Shown here piece after piece: positions 45,820-55,400 of a DNA stretch of 64,000 nucleotides; within the stretch, counting starts at the first letter, position 1; each line of letters starts with the position of its first letter. Origin of the DNA: Arcanobacterium canis (GTDB lineage Bacteria; Actinomycetota; Actinomycetes; Actinomycetales; Actinomycetaceae). Where the stretch lies: NCBI RefSeq assembly GCF_029625435.1, contig NZ_CP121208.1:1178001-1242000 (forward strand). The letters run 5' to 3'. The notes below the pieces were generated by a model. That model searched no databases. It saw nothing but the letters and a program-made list of their open reading frames with translations, and was not told the DNA's origin. The translations under genes and the position numbers were made by a program.

Positions 45820-45831
45820 CGTGAGCATGTA

Positions 45832-47382
45832 CTACCTCAAAAATTTCTTCAAAGCATCAATATCGATGTCGCCCTGGGATGCATTCCCAGCGAATGCACT
45901 CCCCGACGGCGAACCTTTGGTCTCGTTTTGAGCAGCCAGTTCCTGCTGACGGCGCTTTGCCGGATTACCACTACGACCCTTCTTCGAGCCGGACTTCTTC
46001 TTCGTTTTCTTGTTTTGCTTCTTCGTGAAGCCACCGCCTACCCCTGGCAGACCAGGGATATTCGGCATTCCAGGCATACCTCCCCCGCGCGAAGCACGGC
46101 TCATCATCTTCTTTGCCTGTTCGAAACGATCAACGAGGGCGTTCACTTCCGTCACTGTCGTTCCCGAACCTTTGGCAATACGTGCGCGACGCGAACCGTT
46201 CAAGATCTTCGGATCATTGCGCTCAGCCTTCGTCATCGACTGAACAATCGCGACCTGACGATCGATAGTGCGCTCATCGAATTGTTCGAGCTGATCGCGG
46301 AACTGCCCCATACCGGGAAGCATCCCCATGATCTTCTTCATTGAGCCCATCTTGCGCAGCTGCGCAAGCTGAACCAAGAAATCATCAAGAGTGAATGTTC
46401 CTGACGTCATCTTCGAGGCCATATCCAAGGCCTGATCTTCTGACCAGGTCTTCTCCGCCTGCTCGATGAGGGTGAGGATATCCCCCATATCGAGGATTCG
46501 CGAGGCCATACGGTCAGCATGGAAACGCTCGAAATCGCCCAGTTTTTCACCCGTCGAGGCAAACAGAATCGGCTGGCCTGTTACTCCGCGAACCGAGAGT
46601 GCCGCACCACCGCGAGCATCGCCGTCGAGCTTGGACAACACCACGCCGGTGAAGCCCACGCCATCGCGGAAAGCGATCGACGTATTGACTGCGTCCTGAC
46701 CCACCATCGCATCGAGCACGAAGATGGTTTCGTTCGGATTGACGGCATCGCGAATATTGCGTGCCTGCTCCATCATCTCTTCGTCGATACCGAGGCGACC
46801 AGCCGTATCGACGACGACCACGTCATAGAACTCATCCCAGCCACGTTGCACACCGCTACGCGCCACATCCACCGGATCACCGACGCCGTTGCCAGGTTGC
46901 GGGGCCCAGACGTCCACTCCCGCACGCTCGCCTACTACTTGGAGCTGGTTAACGGCGTTGGGACGCTGAAGATCGGAAGCAACCAGAAGTGGCTTCTTCC
47001 CCTGATCCTTGAACCACTTTCCAAGCTTTCCAGCAAGAGTTGTCTTACCAGCACCTTGGAGACCAGCAAGCATGATTACCGTGGGTCCAGATTGCGCCCA
47101 ATTCAATTCACGCGACTGACCACCGAGAGCGTCAATAAGCTGTTCATTGACAATCTTGACGACCTGCTGCGCAGGGTTGAGCGCCTGGTTGCGAAGAGCA
47201 CCCGTCGCTTCCTCGCGCACCGACGCGGTGAACTGGCGGACAACCGGCAGGGCAACGTCAGCATCGAGCAGAGCACGACGGATGTCAGAAATGACCGCCT
47301 CGACGTCGGATTCCGACAGCCGTCCGTGTTTGCGCAAGTTGCGCAGTGATCCAGTAATGCGATCAGAGAGCGAGTTGAACAT
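45832..47382 (-). CDS. ffh: Signal recognition particle GTPase Ffh
   Basis: A 516-residue SRP54 homologue that binds signal sequences and 4.5S RNA. N domain 1-85; G domain with GLQGAGKTTLAGKLG (G1), VDTAGRLGIDEEM (G3) and TKLDGDARGG (G4); M domain from about 320 with RMASRILDMGDIL and a methionine/glycine-rich tail (GGGMPGMPNIPGLPG). It lies just after ftsY, its receptor partner. Confidence 0.98.
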   Translation of the reverse strand: MFNSLSDRITGSLRNLRKHGRLSESDVEAVISDIRRALLDADVALPVVRQFTASVREEATGALRNQALNPAQQVVKIVNEQLIDALGGQSRELNWAQSGPTVIMLAGLQGAGKTTLAGKLGKWFKDQGKKPLLVASDLQRPNAVNQLQVVGERAGVDVWAPQPGNGVGDPVDVARSGVQRGWDEFYDVVVVDTAGRLGIDEEMMEQARNIRDAVNPNETIFVLDAMVGQDAVNTSIAFRDGVGFTGVVLSKLDGDARGGAALSVRGVTGQPILFASTGEKLGDFERFHADRMASRILDMGDILTLIEQAEKTWSEDQALDMASKMTSGTFTLDDFLVQLAQLRKMGSMKKIMGMLPGMGQFRDQLEQFDERTIDRQVAIVQSMTKAERNDPKILNGSRRARIAKGSGTTVTEVNALVDRFEQAKKMMSRASRGGGMPGMPNIPGLPGVGGGFTKKQNKKTKKKSGSKKGRSGNPAKRRQQELAAQNETKGSPSGSAFAGNASQGDIDIDALKKFLR

Positions 47383-47449
47383 ATTTGCCTTTCAAAAAGT
47401 ACCTCGGGCGATTCTATCGCGAAGTGCGATGCGAAAATCTCGACGCGGG

Positions 47450-48571
47450 TTATGCCAGGATGGAATCCACAAAATCCTTGGGGCTGAATGGAGCCAAATC
47501 ATCGGCGCCTTCTCCCAGACCGACAAACTTCACTGGCACACCCAGAGCCTTTTGAACCGAAATCACAATACCGCCCTTTGCCGTACCATCAAGCTTGGTC
47601 AAAACAATACCCGTAATTCCTGTGACCTCGGCGAATACCTCAGCCTGACGCATACCATTCTGTCCGGTGGTGGCGTCAAGAACCAGGAGAACTTCGCTCA
47701 CTGGTGCAGTTTTCTCCATGACGCGCTTGATCTTCCCGAGCTCGTCCATGAGACCAGCTTTGTTCTGCAAACGCCCTGCAGTATCGACGAGAACGACATC
47801 CGTCCCAGTTTCCTTGCCCTTCGCCACCGCTTCATACGCTACCGACGCAGGATCAGCGCCTTCGCGATCAGCAGAAACAACTTCCACACCCACGCGCTCG
47901 CCCCAGGTGGTGAGCTGTTCAGCTGCGGCCGCACGGAACGTATCAGCGGCGCCAAGGAGCACTGTTTTTCCTTCGGCAACCAGCACACGTGCAAGTTTGC
48001 CTGTAGTCGTGGTCTTGCCTGTGCCGTTCACTCCGACCATGAGCACGGAAGCAGGTTTACCCTCAAGATGAACAGAGCGATCCATATCCGGGCCGACGAG
48101 TTCGAGGAGTTCAGCACGCAAAATTGCCTTCGCGTCTGCGCCTGCTCCCTGAACCTTCATTTGTGTCTTCAAACGCTCCAGAAGTTCCGTCGTCGCATCC
48201 ATACCGACGTCGGCAATGAGGAGAGTTTCTTCAAGCTCTTCCCAATCAGCAGCGGACAAATCACCACGCGAAAGTACGGAGAGCAGAGCGGAGCCCATTC
48301 CGCCAGAGCGGGCCAAGCGAGCACGAAGACGTTGCAAACGCGACGGAACCGATTCGGGTGCCTCCACCTGCGGCATCTGCACAGGCTCAGCATTCAGCTC
48401 ATCCGTTTCAGTGACCTGATGGTCCTCGAGGACGTCGCTCGTGATCGAGTCAGATTGCTCCCACGGCAACTGCCCGGAGTTCACATCACGGTTCTTCTTT
48501 ATCAGAACCACAGCGAGGCCAGCCACTGCCAGCACACCAACGATTGCAAAAATTAAATAGGTAGGGTTCAC
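47450..48571 (-). CDS. ftsY: Signal recognition particle receptor FtsY
   Basis: A 373-residue SRP receptor GTPase with a single N-terminal membrane segment (about 5-25), an acidic linker, and the NG domain: GVNGTGKTTTTGKLARVL, DTAGRLQNKAGLMDEL and TKLDGTAKGG. The membrane anchor is common in actinobacterial FtsY. GTG start at 48571. It normally sits next to smc; here a 3.3-kb peptide-export cassette separates them. Confidence 0.97.
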   Translation of the reverse strand: MNPTYLIFAIVGVLAVAGLAVVLIKKNRDVNSGQLPWEQSDSITSDVLEDHQVTETDELNAEPVQMPQVEAPESVPSRLQRLRARLARSGGMGSALLSVLSRGDLSAADWEELEETLLIADVGMDATTELLERLKTQMKVQGAGADAKAILRAELLELVGPDMDRSVHLEGKPASVLMVGVNGTGKTTTTGKLARVLVAEGKTVLLGAADTFRAAAAEQLTTWGERVGVEVVSADREGADPASVAYEAVAKGKETGTDVVLVDTAGRLQNKAGLMDELGKIKRVMEKTAPVSEVLLVLDATTGQNGMRQAEVFAEVTGITGIVLTKLDGTAKGGIVISVQKALGVPVKFVGLGEGADDLAPFSPKDFVDSILA

Positions 48572-48617
48572 CCTTTAAGTGTGTCGCATTTGGCGGTTTT
48601 TCGCCACTTGCTCATGC

Positions 48618-48989
48618 TCATTCTTCGTTCTTGCGAAGACCTTTCGCCCGTGCAGCCATTGAGTTTGCGCCCTTCACAGCAGCCTCATATAAAACTCCGG
48701 AATACTCTTGGAGCTTCTCACCACCGGGAAGCAGGTCAAGTTCCTGCTCAACATCGCGATTTGATCCTTCGCCAAAGGTGGAAAAGATATCGCCAACCCC
48801 TGCGCGGCTCACGTTCACCTTCACCTGAACATCTTGGGGTGCCCGGGCATCATTCACACGAGTCTTCACCCAATTATTGACCTGTTCGGAATTCGTCAAA
48901 TCCACGCCGTCAGTGCGCATCACCACGGCGGCGATAATGAAGAGTGCAAGTGAGAGCAAAGCGAAGGTGAAAATAATCGTCCAAACCAC
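48618..48989 (-). CDS. Small membrane-anchored protein of unknown function
   Basis: A 123-residue protein with one N-terminal membrane segment (residues about 3-24) and a soluble acidic part ending in a basic tail (RAKGLRKNEE). I recognise no family. It starts at GTG 48989 and lies 46 bases upstream of ftsY in the same direction. Confidence 0.55.
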   Translation of the reverse strand: MVWTIIFTFALLSLALFIIAAVVMRTDGVDLTNSEQVNNWVKTRVNDARAPQDVQVKVNVSRAGVGDIFSTFGEGSNRDVEQELDLLPGGEKLQEYSGVLYEAAVKGANSMAARAKGLRKNEE

Positions 48990-49090
48990 GTAACCAATCT
49001 ACGAAGTTCCGACAGAGATTTGGTATAGCGAAACGCATATTTTCGGTAACAATTAGGAAACTTTGAGTTTCAGTTATGCAACGTTACTCT

Positions 49091-49106
49091 GGCGCTCATG
49101 AGCGCC
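49091..49106. promoter_or_regulatory. 16-bp perfect palindrome before the peptide cassette
   Basis: The sequence ggcgctcatgagcgcc is a perfect 16-bp palindrome in the region between two divergent genes, about 70 bases before the first TATAAT of the cassette. It could bind a dimeric regulator. Confidence 0.4.
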
Positions 49107-49174
49107 CAGCATGTACGCCTAAACTTCGCTGAAATTTAGATGTGAATCGCCCCACACATGCTTCGTTCTTCACG

Positions 49175-49180
49175 TATAAT
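49175..49180 (+). promoter_or_regulatory. Putative -10 box, promoter 1
   Basis: A perfect TATAAT. A transcript started about seven bases on would begin almost at ATG 49190, giving a leaderless message for the long frame. The -35 region is not clear. Confidence 0.5.
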
Positions 49181-49189
49181 TGCTGGTGA

Positions 49190-49600
49190 ATGGGAATCTT
49201 TAACGCAAAGTTTCCTGTTCAACAAAACAATTTATATAATCTTCAACGACGAAGGAACAGACATGAAAAAACACGCTTGATTCCGATTTTCTTGGCCTTT
49301 AGTATGATGGCCGGAACATCCGTTGCTTCTGCACTAGGCATCAGTAACGAATACGGGCAGACAACCTGGCTCACATCGAATAATTCGGTTATTCATCTCA
49401 AAGATTCTGAACCTGACGGACAATTTCCCGCAGTAAACTATCTCTACGACGGCGGTCTTGCCCAAGATGGACTCGCGAATAAGTCCGGTTACGGAACTAC
49501 AGTTGAGAGAAATGTTGGTGATCGTATAACTGCATTACAACCTTGCATTTCGCAAACTTTTCCTTGGCCTGCAAAATGCGGAAAATGGCGCAGCAAGTAA
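49190..49600 (+). CDS. Small secreted peptide of an export cassette (start frameshifted?)
   Basis: The continuous frame has 136 residues. A good signal peptide lies at about residues 27-48 (KTRLIPIFLAFSMMAGTSVASA), leaving a mature product of about 88 residues with two cysteines (119 and 130) in CISQTFPWPAKC. The best start, ATG 49263 with AAGGAA, is followed by six A bases and reads MKKHA-stop; one extra A would give MKKTRLIPIF in frame. The leading 24 residues of the long frame are encoded by promoter-like DNA and look unlike protein. It precedes a permease and ATPase, so a bacteriocin-like or signal peptide is inferred; it does not show the lactococcin 972 core. Confidence 0.65.
   Translation: MGIFNAKFPVQQNNLYNLQRRRNRHEKTRLIPIFLAFSMMAGTSVASALGISNEYGQTTWLTSNNSVIHLKDSEPDGQFPAVNYLYDGGLAQDGLANKSGYGTTVERNVGDRITALQPCISQTFPWPAKCGKWRSK
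49212..49240 (+). promoter_or_regulatory. Putative promoter 2 of the peptide cassette
   Basis: TTCCTG at 49212-49217 and TATAAT at 49235-49240 with a 17-base spacer. Its transcript would carry AAGGAA at 49252-49257 and ATG 49263, a normal start site, but that ATG reads only five codons before a stop. Confidence 0.6.
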
Positions 49601-49615
49601 TCGTAAGTAACGTAG

Positions 49616-51655
49616 ATGAAGTTCCATGACGGTTTTAAGGTTGTCATCGCAACCTTGTTTTCTCTGCTATCTATCGCCAGTCTTTTCCTTATTCCTCAGG
49701 AAATTAATAACCGACTTGCGATTGCTAGTGAAAGAAACCCAATCTTCGCCGCTGATGCGGATCAAGCCACCTTCGCTTATCGTTTGGATAATACCGTCCA
49801 TCAGGGCGAATTTGTCTACGTCATGGTTCTCGAACCGTTGGGGCAAACTCCACCTCCTCCAGGATTAACGCGTTGGCCCCAACACGGGGAAGCGTTCATA
49901 TCCCCTGCCTTATCTCATGATCTCGATTACGTTACTGAGCAATTTGGCAAAGTCGCAGGCTATATCAGTGAGCAGTCGGTTCTGCCAGGAGAAAAATTTA
50001 TCTACGTTGCCTCAAACAACCGCCAAAAATTCATCGAATTTGCACGTGAGAGCAACAGTGCTTACCTTGCACAAGGTTTCGGAAAGTTCACCAATACTGC
50101 CTTTGGCGCACCACTCTATGAAGCCAATGCAATATATCTCCTGCCATTAGCCGTCATCACGCTAGTAGTTCCTGCACTGGTCTATGTCAGATCAACTCGC
50201 AAATCTTTAACCTTGGCAAGGTATGAACGCCAATTCATTTTAGAGGCTATCGGTATTCCACCAACATTTATTCGTAAAATGTACGCCCGTGAGATCACGC
50301 CACCTCTTATCATGGGAGGCGTAATCGCCGCTAGCATTGGGTTTATCGTCCTTCACTACAAGATTCGCCTTCCAATAGTGGTATACACGCTGAGTACACA
50401 AATTAGCACTTCTGTTTACCTTGGATTTTTGGGAATAGCAATCCTTACATTTTTCGGAATTTTCATTTACCTCACACATCCGGCAAACCTTCGTATCGCA
50501 TTCCGCAAACGCCAACGCCAACGCGGCATTGTTTTTGCTTCCAATATTTACGGTGTTGTATTAGGAATCGCACTTGCAATCGCCGTGGGACAATTCGGCT
50601 ATCTCTTGCCCGACATTGCCGCAGTACTGGTTGCCATTGCCTCGATACTTTTTACAGCACTCGGTATGCACGCGTTCTTGAGCGAAATTGCAATATTCTT
50701 TCAACGGCTAATGAGGTATACACGCCTCAACGCTCTTCACAAAACGATTTATTCCTATCTTCGATCTCATGCACGTGCCACAATGCTCGTGCCCTCAATA
50801 AGCGGGATTTTTCTCCTTGTGGCAACACTACTCATGTTTTCCTATTCAGCGATGGTTCAACAGTCCTTCCCTGGTTTACCGCGCCCCACATCCGCACTCG
50901 CATACGAGAGCACGGTCATTTGCTCAGACGCAGAAGGCGACTGCGCCAAAATCGTCAACGAAATCCAACATAATCTTTCACCAGATGCACGAATTGCTCT
51001 GATACCTGATTTCGGTGATTCTGGGCAATTAATAATTCCTCAGCAGGCACCATTACCCCAAGATGTGCAATCCTACTTCTCACTTCTTCGCAACATTTAC
51101 GGTCAAGAATCTAACGATTTATCTCACGTCTCATCTGGTGCAACCCTACTTACTGTTATGCCAAGGGATTCACAAGCCACCGTCCCCTCAACATTACGAT
51201 CTAGCCCTTTTCCGCTTCTGACTACCCAGGTCGGTGAAACTACACAAACGATCGATAACAAAGATCAACACCAGCTCTTGTGGATACCATTTTTCATTAG
51301 CCTCACGCTGATAATGTGGATCCTTTCAGCAATACAGGCCACAGTAAAACGAGCGAAAAAGGAAGCGCAAGAGATTGCTCCCATTGGAGCACTTAGTGGC
51401 ACTTCAACCAGGATTGCACGCGCAATCGCTTTGCGAGCATTGACAACCGAATTTGTTGCCAATGCTCTCGCTCTCGCACTGGCCTTATTCATCTCACATC
51501 AAATTGTGTCCACAGTGCATTTCGATTTACCGCTGCCTTTTCTTATTTTTATTGCAGTTGCGCTGACAGTTAACGCAATAGTGTCTGCTGCAATATCTGC
51601 CTATTACATTCCTTATTTTGCATATCGATGGATACCTGGAAAGGAACAGTTATGA
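49616..51655 (+). CDS. Large FtsX-like ABC permease of the peptide cassette
   Basis: A 679-residue membrane protein with an N-terminal span (9-27), an extracytoplasmic domain of about 140 residues, six or seven spans in the middle (about 170-415), a second large external loop (about 420-550) and three more spans near the C terminus. This is the double FtsX/MacB-like topology, and size and gene order resemble the bacteriocin-associated integral membrane proteins of lactococcin 972-type loci. It may export the peptide, give immunity, or extract membrane-active compounds. No Shine-Dalgarno precedes the ATG; it may be coupled to the upstream peptide gene. GC is visibly lower than in flanking genes. 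Confidence 0.8.
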   Translation: MKFHDGFKVVIATLFSLLSIASLFLIPQEINNRLAIASERNPIFAADADQATFAYRLDNTVHQGEFVYVMVLEPLGQTPPPPGLTRWPQHGEAFISPALSHDLDYVTEQFGKVAGYISEQSVLPGEKFIYVASNNRQKFIEFARESNSAYLAQGFGKFTNTAFGAPLYEANAIYLLPLAVITLVVPALVYVRSTRKSLTLARYERQFILEAIGIPPTFIRKMYAREITPPLIMGGVIAASIGFIVLHYKIRLPIVVYTLSTQISTSVYLGFLGIAILTFFGIFIYLTHPANLRIAFRKRQRQRGIVFASNIYGVVLGIALAIAVGQFGYLLPDIAAVLVAIASILFTALGMHAFLSEIAIFFQRLMRYTRLNALHKTIYSYLRSHARATMLVPSISGIFLLVATLLMFSYSAMVQQSFPGLPRPTSALAYESTVICSDAEGDCAKIVNEIQHNLSPDARIALIPDFGDSGQLIIPQQAPLPQDVQSYFSLLRNIYGQESNDLSHVSSGATLLTVMPRDSQATVPSTLRSSPFPLLTTQVGETTQTIDNKDQHQLLWIPFFISLTLIMWILSAIQATVKRAKKEAQEIAPIGALSGTSTRIARAIALRALTTEFVANALALALALFISHQIVSTVHFDLPLPFLIFIAVALTVNAIVSAAISAYYIPYFAYRWIPGKEQL

Positions 51656-52302
51656 GTGAGACATTAGACCTTTCACACGTCAGCTGTGGTTTTTCTTCAG
51701 AACTTTTTGAACCAATTTCTTTCTCTCTTCTACCTGGCACAAGCATCTCAATCACAGGAAGATCTGGCGTTGGGAAAAGCACTCTGTTAGCCACAATCCT
51801 CGGCATTTACCGCCCACTACAAGGAAAAATCATGGTTGGCGGAACCGATATCCATTCGCTTGGAAAACGACAGCTAGCCCGCCTTCGCAGTCAAATGATT
51901 GGAACAATATTTCAAGGCGGCGCGTTGCTCGCAGAATATGATGCTTTAGCAAATGTTATGCTGCCACGTGTGTCATGGGATCGGCATGATTCACATGCTC
52001 AGGAAAAAGCACGTGAGCTACTTGTGCATCTCGATGTTGATCCGATGGCTCTTGCAAACAACCTTTCTGGAGGCGAAAAATCGCGCGTCGCCTTGGCACG
52101 AGCTTTAATTAATGATCCACAAATAATCCTTGCAGATGAACCCACAGCTGCGTTAGATCCACAGCTGTCTAGTGAAGTCACCGAACTTATCTTCTCACTG
52201 ACACGCGAACACAAATGTGCTCTCGTCATCGTTACTCACGATCCCATACTTGCTGCAAAAACAGATTTTACGGTGAATTTAATCCCACGCACGCAATCAT
52301 GA
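51652..52302 (+). CDS. ABC transporter ATP-binding protein of the peptide cassette
   Basis: A 216-residue ATPase of the LolD/MacB class: Walker A GRSGVGKST, Q-loop IFQGGALLAEYDALANVM, signature LSGGEKSRVALARAL, Walker B IILADEP and switch VTHD. ATG 51652 overlaps the permease stop (ATGA) and has AAGGAA upstream; an earlier in-frame start would add eight residues inside the permease gene. It energises the FtsX-like permease. Confidence 0.93.
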   Translation: MSETLDLSHVSCGFSSELFEPISFSLLPGTSISITGRSGVGKSTLLATILGIYRPLQGKIMVGGTDIHSLGKRQLARLRSQMIGTIFQGGALLAEYDALANVMLPRVSWDRHDSHAQEKARELLVHLDVDPMALANNLSGGEKSRVALARALINDPQIILADEPTAALDPQLSSEVTELIFSLTREHKCALVIVTHDPILAAKTDFTVNLIPRTQS

Positions 52303-52375
52303 TGCCCTCCTGCCACCCTGCCAGAGCGCATCAGCTAGCGCATACCTGCTGCCAGCAGCGTGTCACTGCCAATAG

Positions 52376-52430
52376 TTTCACATCGGCAATCAAAGTTTCA
52401 GATTCGCAATCAAGGTTTCACATCAGCAAG
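52376..52430. repeat. 20-bp tandem repeat across the smc stop codon
   Basis: Two full copies (52376-52395 and 52396-52415) and a partial third (52416-52430) of a 20-bp unit beginning tttca and containing gcaatcaa. The smc stop codon lies in the middle copy, so the array looks like a duplicated gene end. Confidence 0.75.
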
Positions 52431-55400
52431 ACGCTGGGAGATAACTGACGTCACGCCCTCTTCTGCCATTGCCACGCCATAAAGCGTGTCAGCGATTTCC
52501 ATCGTGCGTTTTTGATGAGTGATGACGAGCAGCTGTGAAGATTCTTGAAGCTCTTTGAAAATATCAATGAGCAGCGACAAATTCGCGTCATCAAGGGCTG
52601 CCTCAACTTCGTCCATCACATAGAACGGCGAGGGTCGAGCCTTGAAGATCGCCACAAGAAATGCCACAGCAGTAAGGGAACGTTCGCCGCCTGAAAGCAA
52701 TGAAAGTCGCTTGACCCGCTTACCTGGCGGACGAGCTTCAATCTCGATACCCGTGGTCAGGATCGAGTCAGGTTCAGTCAGCACTAAATGGCCTTCTCCC
52801 CCAGGGAAAAGTCGACAGAACACACCCTCAAACTCGCGGGCAACATCTGCATACGCGCTCGTAAGTACTTCTTCCACGCGGGTATCAATATCACGGACGA
52901 TTCTGAGGAGGTCATTTCTTGACTTTTTCAGGTCCTGGAGTTGGTCAGTGATAAATCGCTGACGTTCTTCAAGGGCGGCATGTTCTTCAAGAGCAAGGGG
53001 GTTGATCTTGCCGAGCTTGGCCAGATCACGTTCGGCTTTCGCAAGCCTGCGTTCCTGCGCCTCGCGCACAAATGGAACCTCGCCGTCGTCGGTGGGAATC
53101 ATCAAATGCGGGCCGTATTCGGCCACAAGTGCGCCAGCTTCTACGCCCACTTGTTCAATTGCGCGCGCTTCCAGCTGGGTGTGAGCCATCCGCAGTTCAG
53201 TGAGAGCTACCTCGCGTCGGTGAGCCAGATCGTCGAACTCGCGTTGCTCTGCAAGAAGTCGATCAAGGTGACGACGTGCAGCGGTCAAATCCACATTCAA
53301 TTGCGAAATCCGCGACTGTGCTCCCTCTCGTTCAGTTGTCACCTGTGATAGCAGTGTTGCGGTGAATGTGTACGCGCGCTGAGCATCTTCGCTGACACGT
53401 TGGGCAATCGTGGCACCAGCTGCCCGACGCTCAGCAGCGCGCTGTTCGGCGTCAATTCGCGCCTGGATAGCCTTCGCAGTATTTTCCAGAGCATCAGCTT
53501 TACCAGCGACAGCGCGCACACGTTCCTCGCGTGTGCGCAAGTGAAGACGCGCTTCGGTTTCTTCAGCCATGGCTGCGATCGTTGCCCGATGGGCATCTTC
53601 GTAGCGGGTGTGAAGCTCATGTGCCCGAGCTTCAAGAGCGGCAGGGTCGCCGTTCTGGTTCACGGCAAAGTCCTCAAGCTGTCGCTTTTCCTCAGTGTAT
53701 TTGGCAACGGCAGCGGCAAGCGCGTCGAGACGATCTTGCCCTCGTTGTACTTCCGCATTGGCTGCATCAACGGTCTGACGAAGCACACCCAGCTGTGCCG
53801 ATAAACCAGCCAGATGTGAATCGCGAGCACTGAGTTGAGCTGCAATCTTCGCATTCTCGTCCTCAAGTTTCGACAGTTCCGCTTGAGCAACGTTCACCGC
53901 CTGCTCACACTGCGCTTGTTCTGTGCGTGCTTTCTCGGCTTGAGCGAGTGCATCGTCAAAAGCTGACTGACGCGCAAGGAGAGCAGCAGCTGCCGCTTCT
54001 CCACCCCACGCATGGCCTTGCTCGATGACATCGCCATCCATCGTCGCTACGCGCTGAGCTCCAGCAGCAAGTAGCTTTCGGGCAGTAGCCAAATCGACAG
54101 CAAGAAGAGTGCCAGCAAGAAGCGAAGCAAATTTTCCGCTCACAACATCGGTCGCTAGACATGCGTCTTCGTGTGCAAGTTGGGTCGCCTTCAGTACCTC
54201 TCGCGCTGCTTCGTCGTCTCGGATAGGCTGATCGAGAGGGATGATGACTTCGATATGCCCGGCGTTCGCCAGGCGCGCCGCACGGAGAAGATCGAGTGCG
54301 CCGTCAACGTCGTCGGTTTCGACTCCTGCTGCGCCTCCTGCAAATGCGGCTTCTGCAGCACTCTCCCATCCATGTCGAACCTGGATCGCGTCGCGTGCTA
54401 GGCGCGCACCGTGTTCGTCAAGTGCCCAGGCTGTTGCATCTTGTGGGGCAAGTGACAACTTGAGAGTTTCGGCTTTCGTTCTCCACTCGACGGCGGTCGT
54501 TTGGGCCACGTTGAGAGCTGTGCGCGCCTCGTCAAGACGCGACTTTGCCTGAGCCAGTTCGCGCGTGGAATCTTCGTATGAAGCGGAGAGCTCATCATCT
54601 CCACCTGACAGCGCGGTAATGTCACGTTCGAGAGTTGAGACCTGCGTTGCAGATACATGCGTTCTTTCCTTCGCCGCTTCCATCGACGCGCACACACGTT
54701 CTCGCTCTTCGATCAAAGATTCGATTCGCGATGTGAGCCCAGCAATTTTTCCGTTGACGCGCGCACTGTTTTCGCGTTGATCTGCCACAGCTCGTTGAAC
54801 GACAGCCAGCTCTTTCTCCGCCGCACGTTCATTGGTTTGCGCATCCTGACGGCGATCAATAACTGTGCTTAGCACGTCACGTGCTTCTTGAGCTTTGCGA
54901 GCCAGTTCCTCTTCTTCTTCGCGTGCATTTTGAGCGCGCTCATACATGCGCTCTGGTGATTCCCCGCGATGGGTGGAGGGACCGACACTGCTCAGCGATC
55001 GAAAACGTTCAGTAGCGAGGTCAGCGAGTGATCGAAAACGTTCATGTAATGACGTTAAACGTTGCCACTGTTCGGTGAGATCAGCAAATTGCGAAGTGGT
55101 AGCCTGAGCAAGGTCATCAAGTCGATTGACTTCCTCGCGCGCATGGGACACCTGAAGCCGCATCTGCGAGGCACGTTCATTCATCGCAGATTCATCAAGG
55201 CTCTGGGCTTCCAGACGCGCTTGCGATTGAGCTAGATCGTCGGCGAGGAGTCGGGCACGCGCATCAAAAACGTCTGCCTGAATCGTTTGTGCCCGACGAG
55301 CCGTGGCAGCTTGCCGCGCCAACGGCCCCAATTGCCGGCGTAACTCACCAGCGAGATCTTCGACTCGGGCAAGATTTCCTGCCATGGATTCAAGCTTACG

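Noticed and set aside
46519-47349. A 276-codon plus-strand frame
   Set aside because: It is antisense to ffh, and its translation has no recognisable domain or start signal.
52376-52430. Possible CRISPR-like repeats
   Set aside because: The units are directly joined with no spacers, fewer than three copies exist, and no cas gene is present.
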